NCBI GenBank assembly: GCA_021209875.1
Contig: JAGYVD010000002.1
Location: 1,116,001-1,180,000 of the forward strand
Reading direction: 5' to 3'
Length of the DNA: 64,000 nucleotides
Origin: Rosellinia necatrix
Taxonomy: Eukaryota > Ascomycota > Sordariomycetes > Xylariales > Xylariaceae
In this document: one piece after another, positions 48,527-59,383 of the stretch
Position numbering within the stretch: position 1 is the stretch's first letter
Layout of the letters: every line of letters starts with the position of its first letter
Position numbers and translations under genes: made by a program
The notes under the pieces: model-generated
Seen by the model: the letters and a program-made list of their open reading frames with translations, nothing else
The model's database searches: none
Told to the model about the DNA's origin: nothing

Positions 48527-49205
48527 CCCTTTTTTGTGTATATAATTCATTATATCTTGGATATTGTTGGTACCTGACGTACGAAATTCATCGAGACTAT
48601 GCATGAGAAAGATGAGGGCATCCCCAAGGTGCTTTCCAACAATTGCCCGTTGGCAGATGAAGGCAAAAAGGTTTCGTGTAGCGAGATGATACTCGTATGG
48701 ATCCTCATTGTTTGAGTCGGAGAGCGCCGGAATGAAAAGCTCGATTCGATTCTTCGTCAAATCACCAAGGCAATCTGAAGTATCGTCATTTTCGTCTTCA
48801 TCAGCTCTATTTGTCTTCGAATGTGTTTTGGAAATGAATCTGTCTACCAAGGGTTGACACTTCGCCTCCAGAATTGCTGAATATGGAATTTTAAATGATG
48901 GGCCGCGACAGCTTTGCCCTTCGCCATGAAGATATACATAACAATCGCCGTCTCGGAACCACAGTTCGGGGTCCTGTATGGCTGATTTAGCAAGAATCGT
49001 ATGTAAAATAGGCACAGGAGTTGATGCTCACCCTTTTGAGGCTGTTCCAAGCCTTACTTGATTTCGATACCCCATCCCATCTCATTACGGCTGGATTAGC
49101 TGACCATGACTGTGGCGTGTTTTGGGCCGATCTGATTTCCCAGCCATGCAGTCGAGTTGGGGTCCTGTTGTATAACGAAGCCTGCCGAATTCGTGGGCTC
49201 TCCAT
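48522..49205 (-). pseudogene. 5' part of the DUF8004-like gene cut by the LTR retrotransposon
   Basis: Exon 1 49205-49032 (start MESPRIRQ, 58 codons), intron of 58 nt (donor GTGAGC), exon 2 from 48973 down to the insertion point. Residues WNSLKR are joined to DPELWFRDGDCYVYLHGEG, then GPSFKIPYSAILEAKC, YEYHLATRNLFAFICQRAIVG and LGDALIFLMHSLDEFR, all conserved in the fungal family. Exon 2 plus the stub at 41351-41489 totals 591 bases, a multiple of three, if one duplication is counted. The uninterrupted gene would encode about 778 aa, with the insertion in codon 209. As it stands, translation runs about 26 codons into the LTR and stops at 48440, giving a 235-residue chimeric product. The start could lie further upstream. 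Confidence 0.85.
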
Positions 49206-51341
49206 TTCCACAAGGCGGCCCAAATGGGTTCCAGTAGCGTTGTGGGGGTTGAGACGCCCCAATAACAGCAGAAAATACAATTCAGGCTGGTAGTACGATA
49301 CTCAAACATATACAAGCACCTCATCAAGTCCTTCAAATAGGGGGTTTAGGTTACAACCTCACTGGCTTGTACCGCGTATGTGCCACGCCAACTCAAGCAG
49401 TGGTAATCTTGAAAATCGTGTTTCTTGTAGAAAACTAGTGCTGGCGTTTTGGTTTGGGACGGTGAAAGGAAAGAGAGCAGAGGCTGTGGCAGCTTAAGAC
49501 GATCTGTCTGTTTTGCCAGACTGAGTGAATGGAAGCTGGTCGGTATATTCTTCGTGCGGAATAATAGGTGACAGGCTTGGAACTAAGTAGGCAATACGAA
49601 TTGTATCGGAGCTGGCATTGCGGGCTAGAGTTGACATTTGAAAGACCCGAGGCCATTATGTCTGAGCAACCTCTCATAGCAGCAAATGTTGGCTGGGAGG
49701 GTCGCACCGCAGATGCCGAAGGTTAGTTGGCTGAGCCCTTCCAGGTTCAATTATTCCTGGATATGCCTGTAGGCCAAGTTTACTTTGAAGATGCTTTGAT
49801 TCTTGGTAAGGATAAAACCGTGCGCCGATTTGAATCTAATACGACCCGGTGGCGGCGGTGGAGGCCGAAGTCGCCAGATCAATATTATTGCCTTGGCGAA
49901 AGGCGCGATGCAATTCTGTAGACCATCATGGTTCAACCATGATACTCTGGATATGTGGGTGGTACTACCACTAAAGTCGGGTCCCGGCCGTTGTTGCTTG
50001 ATGCAATCCTCGGCTCTAAGCCCGACCACGTGTTAATTGTTGCTAATAATTTTATCTACCTTCCGCTCGGCATAAAAGGAATTGTTGAATGCCATTTTGT
50101 TAGAAGCATTCTTGGAAGCATTCATTGTTCAACACCCACCAAGGCTTGGACTTAAGCTATCGTGCCGAGGATGTGTGATGTTGTCCTTCTGTGTAACTCC
50201 ACACCGATGGCGGCATCGATTGCTATATCATTAATTTGAACGGTGGCCTTGGGCACCTTGTTGATTCGAATTGCTCTCTAGGCAATTGGACACACATACG
50301 TACAACCAAGGCACTCGGCCATCGGCCGTATCGGACCGGGTCGCACCCCGTACCCGAAACCTTAATAGCCCTTTGCTGGAGAATAATATTACGACTTTAG
50401 CGTGTCAAAGCTGCTTGAAGCAAGGTACCGTAGATCTAAGGATCTCTGTAACGGGCTTGAGTTGGGTTTGCAGCCGTCAGGTTCGTGAATTCAAGTGTTT
50501 GTTCCGAAAATAATGGGGAAAAAGTAAGTGTTTCATACACACAGCTCGTGTTTACGTCGATGTTTGGTATTGGGTTATAGCAAGCACACTAACTTTCGAT
50601 AGCGGCGGCGAGTTGTTGACACGGCAGTGAGTGGTGTAGGTAACCAGGGATTGGGCACGACTGGTTTTGTGGTGTACGGAAACGAAAACCCAAGCGGTAA
50701 TATATCAAGAATACCGAACCTGCCCTGGTCATTTGAAAATAGGTGCTTTATTTGAGAAGATGCCCGGCCCCAACATACGCAAGGGGGGTTGTAGCCGATA
50801 TTGGTAATACCTACAACTAACGCCGTACTATAACGGGTTATCGAAATTTATAATGTGTTGCGATCCACCCGAGTAGCTAGGTAACGAATAGCTATGTGTA
50901 CTGCGATAAAGTAAAGTTAGTTTGTGTAAAGATGACAATGTTGCAACATAACTTAGAATGCATATAATATTGGCTTTCCGGGATTTTGTTGCCCCTTGTT
51001 CCGACAAACGGCGGGGATAGAGTACCTAGGTAGGCACTTAATCGAGGTACCTAGGTACCTGCCCCTCACATGCACTGGCTGTTTATCGGAGGAGCTAGGT
51101 GCCTGTTACAGCTAGCGTGGGTAGCTTAAGTTCGGTGGTACCTGGTCGCATGTTGATGTCAAGAAATTCAATTCTGTTTACTTGGGTGCATAGACAAACT
51201 CGATCCGCCTCCCTTGAAGCCACGCGACTCACCGTCACTTCGCTGCGGCACGCCGACCCAGAAGTTCCCGGAAGTTCGACCGCCTAGCAGGTGCCCGCTC
51301 CTTTACGCCTGCTGCGATGTAGTAGTTCCGAATCTTTCCCA
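49206..51341. other. 2.1-kb intergenic region
   Basis: No gene I can support. It includes the presumed promoter of the interrupted gene. An ATG-led frame near 49659 stops after about 22 codons. The TACCTAGGTA palindrome family appears at 51023-51062, three units in 40 bases, about 280 bp before the dynactin start. Confidence 0.45.
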
Positions 51342-53220
51342 ATGGCATCTTTCACCCCTTACACGTACATACAGTGTCCTTGCCATGATTCCGCCTCCCA
51401 GGGTCGCTCTACCGACGACGCCCTGTCCGCGACCTCACGCCAGTTGAGCGAGAACGACGACGGCCACACCTTCGATCCTCGTACGCCTCGCTCCAATTTC
51501 AGCCTATACCCCCTCGAACACCTCCTCTACTGCGATGTCTGCCATCAGATCCGCTGCCCGCGCTGTGTCGCCGAGGAACTTGTGACTATCTACTGTCCCA
51601 ACTGTCTATTCGAGGTGGGAAGCAGTAGCTTAAAAACCGAAGGGAATCGGTAGGTGTCACCTTACCGGCATATCCCCTGCCTTGTCCAGGACCTGTGATT
51701 CAACCCTATGGGCTCGGCATTAGTCGCTTAGATGTCTATCTGCACCTAGAGGCGGGATATAGTTTGGCTAACCTAGCCCCTGCTGTAGATGCACGCGCAG
51801 TTGCTTTCAATGTCCTATATGCATCGGCCCCTTGGCTGTCCAGGCTCTCGAGACCCCCCCGGAAACAACCCTTCTGTCGGCGGATAACGCTGCCCCTTCC
51901 CCGACGTACCAAAACCCATGGGTCCTGACCTGCTCGTACTGTTACTGGAACTCGTCTGAGATTGGTGTCAAGTTCGACAAACCCCAGGGCATCTTCGGCC
52001 AGCTCCAAAAGCTCCGCTACGGAGAGGAGCAGTCCAAACATGTCGTCAGCGGCGACACGTCGCCCATCAAGCTCGATGCGGAGCCCGAGACCGACAAGGC
52101 GAGATTTGCGGCGCTGAAGTCCTTCTACGGCTCCCAGACTGTCAGCGCGAACCCCAGCGCCGGGCTCGCCGGGCTCGGGGACTATGGTCTCAACTCCCCC
52201 GGGGCGCTAACGCGGATCATGAGCATCTATTCTGGCAGCAACATCAGCGGGCTGAAGCAGAAAAACAAACCGGCCGTCATGCGCGAGGCCGACTCGGCCA
52301 AGGAGGGTTTCCGGCCGAGCGACCTGGACGAGAGCGCGGCCATCTCGCGGCTGCGGCGGGACGGATGGGACGGCACGGCCACCGGCGACCAGGTCAGGGC
52401 CCAGGTGGAGGAGGGCGCCCAGTTCGCGAGCCAGCTGTGGCCCATCCCGTACCTGCTGCGGACCAAGCGGTCGAAGCGCTGCCCGGCCTGCCGCCACATC
52501 ATCAGCAAGCCCGAGTCCAAGGTGACCAACACGCGGTGGCGCATGCGCCTCGTCGCCAACAACTACATTCCGTCAATCTCCATCCGACCGCTCCACCACC
52601 ACCATCACCAGGCAGCGGCGGCGGCGGCGGCGACGGCGGCGACGATGGCGGGATCCGGCCGCCCGCTCACCCCCGCGCAGCCCGCGCAATTCATCCTGAC
52701 GTTCCGGAACCCCCTCTTCGACAGCGTCAAGGTCACGCTCGCCGCGCCCGCCACCACGCCCGGCCGCTTCGCCTCGCGCGTCACCGTGCTCTGCCCCGAG
52801 TTCCAGATCGACGCGAACCCGGACAACGACATGTACCTCGACGACGTCCTCAGGAACGGCGACGCCGACCGCGACCGCCAGCGCCAGAGGGGCGAGAGCA
52901 TACACCAGGCCGAGGCCGGCAAGGTCTGGGAGCGCGGGCGCAACTGGGTCAGCATCGTCGTCGAGGTCGTGCCGGCGTCGCTCCGCCTGGGGCCGCCCCC
53001 GGCCCTGTTCAGGAAAGAGGGCGACCCGGAGCCCGACCTCGGCCCGTTGAGGGAGGACGAGGACGTCTTGGAGATACCCATGCTTGTGCGGTTGGAGTGG
53101 GAGAGCGAGGCGACGCAGGACCAGGTCGGCGCGGCGGCGAGCAGAGAAAAGGACGTCAGGGAAAAGCGAGAGTTGGCATATTGGTGTGCCCTCGGAATCG
53201 GACGCATCAGTCAGGAATAG
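51342..53220 (+). CDS. ro-2: dynactin subunit p62 (DCTN4, Neurospora RO-2 type)
   Basis: Pointed-end subunit of the dynactin complex, needed for dynein cargo transport and nuclear positioning in hyphae. Exon 1 51342-51649, intron 139 nt (donor GTAGGT, branch CTAAC), exon 2 51789-53220; product 579 aa. The zinc-binding cysteine array is present: YCDVCHQIRCPRC, YCPNCLFEV, then across the splice CTRSCFQCPIC, then CSYCYWNS. A later CPACRHIISKPE precedes the beta-rich C-terminal region. A His/Ala low-complexity run (about residues 367-384) interrupts that region. It is convergent with the eS7 gene, with 267 bp between stops. Confidence 0.93.
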
Positions 53221-53487
53221 ACAAAAAGAAATTATTAAATCTACGATACCCCCTTTCAGAGAATTTGAACGTTATAGATAGCACGGAACAATCGACAGCA
53301 GATGTGGGTTCAGAAACGAGGCTTGTTTATTGAATTTTGCAAGCTACCAGTCCGAACGCCGTGCCTTTTAATGGCCCATAAGAACCCCTTTAGATGATAT
53401 CATTCATCATGTAGCACATACCAGTACCATATCAAATGATTAACCGTTTCCCCATTTGCCCCTTTCGTCTCTACTCGCCGACTACCC

Positions 53488-54454
53488 CTAGTACTCGGTC
53501 GAGCCAGACTGGGGGAACTCGAAGGTGACGGTTCGGCCTGTGAGGCGGCGGTAGACCTCGGAGTAGGTGTCGAGCCTGTAGTCGACACCACCGCGCTCCT
53601 TCTCGTCAAGGATGACCTTGAGGAGCTTGCTGCTGTCCTCCTTGGTGCGGATGCGCTTACCGACAATCTCGACGGGGTAGACGAGGTCGGTGAGGATGGC
53701 GTCGTGGACGGCAGTCAGGGTTCGCGAGCGGGGACGCTTCTGCTTGAGGGTGTTGCGCGAGCGGGCGGATCGCTTGGGGCGGGGCAGAATGCGGCGCGAA
53801 GCGAGGATCAGGACATGGCGATCGGAGAACTTCTTCTCGAGCTCACGGGTCAGGCTACGGGCGGCAGTCAGTACAAATTCCGTGTCCCAAGAAAGGGGCG
53901 GGCACGGTGGAAACCTACCGCTGCTGGACCCGGTGGAAGCCCTGTAGGGATGGGACGGGGACAAAGATGACAATTGCCTTCTTGCCGTGGCCAACTTCGA
54001 TCTAATGTAAGACGCAAGTCAGCCGGCGAGCTCCAGGACATCATGAAAGATGGTTTCCTTGGACCGCTTCCCGCCCTATTCCACTGTTGTTTTATGTAGT
54101 CTTGGTCTGTTTTATGCCCCCCTCACACAGCACCGGTCTCGATCCGAATCGCAGACGGGCCGTAGCAGATTCGCATAATCGACGATCGACGGGACAAGGC
54201 GCGAGCCGAGTCGGTAGTGTGGTTGTGGAATAAGATCGAGCGCGGCCCTTGGGGAGCCATCGCAAGTGCTCAGGGATGTTTTTTTTTTTTTTTTATCTCA
54301 CCTCTCTGGCAGAGACGAACTGGAGGGGACGGAGGGCAGCCTTCAGGTCGGCGGTGTTGGTCTCGAGGTCGTAGAGAGCACCAGCGATGCTGGTCTCCAA
54401 CTCCGAAGGGTTGGCGCGCGAAGGGCTGTTGGGGGCGATCTTGTTGATAGACAT
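53488..54454 (-). CDS. rps7: 40S ribosomal protein eS7
   Basis: Structural protein of the small ribosomal subunit. Exons 54454-54302, 54001-53919 and 53854-53488; product 200 aa. Conserved segments: [36 protein letters not shown], then [16 protein letters not shown] in exon 2, FHRVQQR joined to [14 protein letters not shown], and RILPRPKRS. Intron 1 is 300 nt, long for this window, and has a T run of about 16 (the A run on the coding strand) close to the donor GTGAGA. Intron 2 is 64 nt with branch CTGAC. Long first introns are common in fungal ribosomal protein genes. Confidence 0.96.
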
Positions 54455-55134
54455 GGTTGCGGATGTCTCTGGTCTTGTCGAGGGGGATGTCGGAGGGATC
54501 GAAAAAAAAAAGAGAGGTCAAAACTTCAATGGAGAAATCTCAAGAGAGTTTCGTGGTTGTGGGTGGTGCACAGACCCCACGACAGCCGAAAAAAATGTGG
54601 ACCAACCCGCAGTGCTTGCCAAGGTTATACTATACCTACCTATGTGCAACTACCCGTATCTTATCATAAAAGCCCGGTAAATACAATTCCTACTTAAATA
54701 GATATGGGTAGCTCTCCGCTCTAGCCGTCCAAACGGGTACCCGCCATACCATAGGACTATGAATCCCGAGAAAGATCACCCACCTCCTCCAGGGCTGCTT
54801 ATGTGCCTTATGCTTCCCTTCCTTTTAAACTGTGATTATTCGGTGTGATTACTCGATTTATCCTACTATCCTACTTACGGTAGATCACTTGTTCATATTT
54901 CGTCTATCCGTATGACCAATCTCGTTTTGGCGGATTATAGCAGTCCGTCGGGATAGGAGTACATCTTATGAGATCCAAATATCGAACAATGGGATAAAGC
55001 GAAGCTCATATTACACCTATCTAACCTAGATCTCAAGGTTCTAAACAGTTGCGGACTCCGGATCCAACCTGATTCATGTGCTCATCTGCTCAGGGTAGGG
55101 GGTTTGGACGGCTAACGCATATTTCCTCCATATT
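54455..55134. other. intergenic region upstream of eS7
   Basis: Promoter and 5' UTR of eS7 with 3' flank of the alcohol dehydrogenase gene. No further gene seen. Confidence 0.5.
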
Positions 55135-56281
55135 TCAAGCCCCGAATGCCGCGTCATAGTCGACCATCGTGAATCTATATTTAACGTCGTTTTTGTGCAG
55201 CCTCTGTACCGTGGCAGACAGATTCTCAGCGCTAATTGGCACAGTCTCAACCCATGACTTGATCCCCTTCTCAGCTGCCAGCTTCAACATTGCCAGCATC
55301 TCCTTTCTGCTGCCCAGATGCGAGGCTCCAATCAGGCAACCATTCGACATGAAGCTCTGGGGCTTGATCGTAAGGTTTGCTTCTTCTGGCAAGCCGACAG
55401 ATACCCATTTGCCATGAACATCCAGAAGGGCGAGGTATGCGGCGAGATCAAAACCCTCACCGAAGCTGTTGGCCGTGCTGACGATCAAGTCAAAGGTCAT
55501 CAGATGGTCCTTATTCCAGTCCTTGTCTTGGGTCGCGAGGAACCCATCGGCCCCCATGGCCTTCGCATCCGCCTCCTTGCTATGGGATCGGGAAATGACC
55601 CAAGTTTCGGCGCCCAGGGCCTTGGAAAATAAGACACCAAAGTGTCCGAGGCCGCCAAGACCGACGATGGCAACTTTCTTACCCGGCCCAGCTCCATTGC
55701 GTACTAGCGGACTATAACTCGTGATGCCGGCGCACATCATCGGCGCCGCTAAAGCGCTCGGAATCGCCTCGGGTATCGGAAATACCCTATTGAGTCAGTC
55801 AGAAAATCGAACTGTGCCGGCAAACTGATTGTAAAGAGCCAACTTACCAGTGTTCGTGTGTTCGGACATGTGACGAATAACCGCCTTGGTTTACGATTCC
55901 AGTGTCCGGCCAGACAGCGCCAAACGTATCCATTTGTTTGGGGCAGTAGGTTTCGTTATCGCTCTTGCATTGACGGCATTCTAGGCAGGACCACGACTGT
56001 GCCCCAACGCCGACGCGCTCGCCCTCCTTGACGAGTGTAACCTTTGGGCCGACGCGAATGGCCTTGCCCACGATCTCATGGCCGACGGCCAACGGAAACT
56101 TCTGGTCGCCCCAGCCACCGCTGATGGTGTGGACATCACTAGAACAGACACCACAACACTCGATCTTTATCTCCACATCGTGGTCGCCAAATGGCTGCAC
56201 GTCAAACTTGTTCTTATGGAAGGTTGTCCAGGTATCTGGAGAGTGGACTTGAAACCCGGTAAACTGATCGTATTTGGACAT
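55135..56281 (-). CDS. zinc-dependent alcohol dehydrogenase, cinnamyl-ADH/ADH6 type
   Basis: Medium-chain dehydrogenase, most likely NADP-dependent, reducing aldehydes to alcohols. Exon 1 56281-55848, intron 61 nt (donor GTAAGT, branch CTGAC), exon 2 55786-55135; product 361 aa. Catalytic zinc ligands lie in CCGVCSSD and GHEIVG; the structural zinc site is CLECRQCKSDNETYC. The cofactor-binding turn is GLGGLGHFG followed by WVISRSHSKEADA, where Ser-Arg-Ser after the second strand favours NADPH. The C-terminal VKYRFTMVDY is typical of the ADH6/7 group. The start MSKYDQF matches family length; an upstream ATG (56434) would add 51 unrelated residues. Confidence 0.93.
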
Positions 56282-57099
56282 TTTCGCCGTTTTCCACGAG
56301 GGTGAATAGCCAGGGATGAGTTGAGGAACCACACAACAGGAAGCAAGAAAACGCGACACAGTCTTCGCAATTACCTTGCGACAGCTGATAGTGGAGGGGG
56401 GGTTCTCGCTGCCTATATTTATTCTACCCCCCACCTTGCCAATTCAGCTCCGGAGAGGGGCATCTCCAAAATCGTAAAATTTACCCGTGGCGTCAAGGGA
56501 AAGCAAAGGAAGCACTGCAGTTGGAGCTTTAGCTGCTGTCTCCCTGCTGTCTCCCTCCGCACGCCCTCCAGTTTAGTTGTGTAATGTAGTGATCCACATC
56601 GGTAGTAGTAGCACGACGGGTATTTTGCGGTGGCGTACAACTCGTCCGTAATCTTCCACCAATCAAAGGGCTGAGCAGAGCTTTCCTACGTCATGCTAGA
56701 GCTGAGGTTGAAAACAAGACGGCTTTTACGCCGATGGATACACTAATTGGACCTGGGAATGCTTTTGACAACGAGCGCTACCTATAGTACAATTCGCATC
56801 GGCTCGGCATGGCACATGGTCGATTCGGTGCCAATTTCAGCGGTATTGAAGCAACTATCCATACCATGACGCCGATTCGCCAATGCCGTGGTAGACGACA
56901 GCCAGCGGGATTCAGGCAAGCAATTAGGAGAAACATAACTGGGCAGATCGCCCTTATGACGAAAGTGAAGATAGATCACAAGCTGTACTGGTAAGACGTA
57001 TCTAGTTTAATCGAGTGACGTCTCCCCCTCCTCCCCTCCCCCCCTTACCCTCCCTTTCCCAACCTTTCCCAAATCCACACAATCAGGTCCGGGGGGGGT
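56282..57099. other. intergenic region
   Basis: Promoter region of the dehydrogenase gene and 3' flank of the DUF7704-like gene. A C-rich tract lies at 57020-57060. No gene seen. Confidence 0.5.
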
Positions 57100-57609
57100 T
57101 CAAGCGGTCTTGCGGGGTTTCGCCCCGACCCCGGCGCCGGTCCTCGCGACGCCGCCGCCACCCAGGCCGACGCCGGCAAGGAAGGCGACGCGCATGGCGG
57201 CGCCGAGGTAGACGAACGGCACGTTGCCCCAGTCGATGGCGTTCCAGCCGGCGACGTCCCAGTAGACGGCGGGGCGGCCGAGGGCGGCGAGCGAGAGCAG
57301 GTGGCCGAGGTCGGCGACGAGCAGCACCAGCAGCAGCACCCGCCACACCGTCAGGTCGCCCGTGCACCGCAGCACGAGCGCCTCGTTCAGCGCGAACAGC
57401 ACGTACAGGTTCGCCAGCTGCGACAGCGCCACGGAAGTCCCCGCCGGTATCGGGGACGACACCGCCGGCGCCGATCCCGCGTCCGTCAGCGCCAGGTACG
57501 TCGACTGCCGGAAGTGCGCGTAGAAGGCCCCCACGAGCGCCGACGCCGGCTCGATGATCAGGAAGAACACCCGGTACGCGAGCGGGAGGGTCGTCGGGCG
57601 AGGTGGCAT
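57100..57609 (-). CDS. small four-pass membrane protein, DUF7704-like
   Basis: Single exon of 169 aa starting MPPRPTT at 57609. Hydrophobic segments at about residues 10-30, 58-78, 86-106 and 132-152. Recognisable family sequence: FFLIIEPASALVGAFYA, QLANLYVLFALNEALVLR, LVADLGHLLSLAALG and WNAIDWGNVPFVYLG, followed by a GVGLGGGG tail. This matches a fungal family I recall as DUF7704, function unknown. The frame stays open upstream for 110 more codons, but that part is Lys/Thr-rich and not conserved. Very GC-rich third positions. Confidence 0.82.
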   Translation of the reverse strand: MPPRPTTLPLAYRVFFLIIEPASALVGAFYAHFRQSTYLALTDAGSAPAVSSPIPAGTSVALSQLANLYVLFALNEALVLRCTGDLTVWRVLLLVLLVADLGHLLSLAALGRPAVYWDVAGWNAIDWGNVPFVYLGAAMRVAFLAGVGLGGGGVARTGAGVGAKPRKTA

Positions 57610-58617
57610 GTTTTTTTGGGGTCCTTTTTTTTTTTTCTGCACTCTTGTTTGCGGTGTTGTGAGGGAGGGCTTCTGCGGCGGGTTTCTGAGTCTGATTGAT
57701 AGAACGTGCCTTTGTTGAGTTGAATCGTGGCTTGTTCGCGCTGCACCTTGCACCTGCTCGTTCCGAGTATTTATACAAGAAGAGTCGTACGGCCTTGGAG
57801 CCGATAGCCAGCCAGCCAACCAGCAGCCTTCGCCTTTCCTCGTATTAATTGCGAATTGGTACCAAATGGGTTCGAATGCGTTCAAGTTCGTGGTCGTGTT
57901 CGTCTTTTTTTTTTTTTCCCCATCTGCTTCCCTTCGCATTGTCTCGAAATATCTACTTAAAACATGGTGCAGCGTGGCGCGGAATAACCTTCTCCCGCAA
58001 CCAGCATTTCCATTCGTTGGGTTTCCAAAGCCCTAAGCAAGTGCATACATACACACGCGCCTTGAAGCTATCACATCGTTTTACTACGACGCTATTCGTC
58101 CACTCCACCTCCCTTTTTTCTCTGGCTAACATGGTATAGAATAATATTGGAAATATATACGATAAACCCCCTTCACAATTTCGTTACATGAGCCCTGGTC
58201 GCATTTTCCCGAGTTAACAACTCTATTACGGTTTCGTTTTCGTAAAAACGGCAATTGGCAGAACTCCAAGCGAATCTCGGCTCGTGCAGATGGCCTTTTT
58301 TTTCTCTTGTTCTTTCGCCCATTGGTTTTTGTAGGCCGACTGCCCCTCTATGCCAATTCACCGTGCTAGATGCCAAGTCCATTACAGTAGCTAGCAAAAC
58401 GTCTGCAGTTTGAAAGTCTTAAACGAGGGCTGAGACGGCCTAGTTACCAGCGGGAGTCTCAACGAGATATCACAATATATGATAAGTGATTATGCTCAAT
58501 GCATGTAATTCATATACAATATTATCTATATCTAAACTCTCGCCAACGACTCATGACAAACCATAACCGGGGGAGACACCAGTAGTAGCCCCTATCCAAA
58601 CCCCATCTATCTCCTCC
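57610..58617. other. intergenic region
   Basis: 5' flank of the DUF7704-like gene and 3' flank of the DUF1349 gene. Poly-T tracts at 57626-57637 and 57905-57917. No gene seen. Confidence 0.5.
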
Positions 58618-59383
58618 TTAATCCCACACGACCGTAAACTCCTTGAACTCGGCGCTCAGCGGCGTGGTGGCGTTCTTCTCGGGCCGGGCGATGAGGGGGC
58701 TGACGTCCAAGACCCAGCCCTCGCCGTCGTCCTCGTCCTCATCGGCGAGGATCCAGCAGATCTCGCGCAGGGGGATGCGCTCGAGCTCGGCGCCGGTGGC
58801 CGGGTCGAGCACGAGCTGGTAGACCCAGACGGACCGGCCGTTCTCGTCGGCCTCGCGGACGGCCTCGAGCGTGACGCCGCGCGCCGGGTCGACGGCCCGG
58901 CCCAAGGGGCCGATGCCCCAGTCCGCCCAGCGGTCGCACCCGACCGTGCTCAGCTGCGGCTGGTCGTGGTAGTACTCGATGCCCGTCTTCACCCACTTCT
59001 CCGGCGGCGACGCCGTCGTCGGGGGTGCCGAGGCCGCGCGCCGCGGCACCAGCAGGAGCCCGGCCTGGTCGTACCGCTCCGCCCACGGCGCCCAGAAGGT
59101 CACGCGCGCCGAGCGGAACTTCTTCAGCAGGCCCGTCGTCGTGCGCGAGATGGGTGCTGCGCTCTCCTCGTCAGCCGCCGCTCTGCGTCCTTCCTCCACC
59201 CCTCCCTCCCTCCGTGCCTGGCCAGCTGTGGCTGTGGCTGTGGCGAAGAGCGAGGTGGAAAGGCGAAAGGGGGGGTTGGGGAGGGGGCAGCTTACCATTC
59301 CATACGTTGGTCGAGGGCGCCTTGCGCCAGATGTCGGTGCCGGGGTTCGCCTGAAGCGTGAAAGAGGAGGTGTTGGCCGTCAT
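58618..59383 (-). CDS. DUF1349 (concanavalin-like) protein
   Basis: Exon 1 59383-59296, intron 139 nt (donor GTAAGC, branch CTGAC), exon 2 59156-58618; product 208 aa. Beta-sandwich family related to yeast YSY6-type regulators of enolase, with carbohydrate-binding-like fold and no established role in most fungi. Visible marks: FTLQANPGTDIWRKAP near the N-terminus, then ARVTFWAPWAERYDQAGLLL, KWVKTGIEYYHDQPQLSTV and DWGIGPL. It ends with an acidic loop (ADEDEDDGEG) and EFKEFTVVWD. There is no signal peptide, so it should be cytosolic. Confidence 0.88.

Noticed and set aside
49659..49730. Short ATG-led frame (MSEQPLIAANVGWEG) as first exon of a gene
   Set aside because: Looks protein-like, but I could find no downstream exon that continues it.
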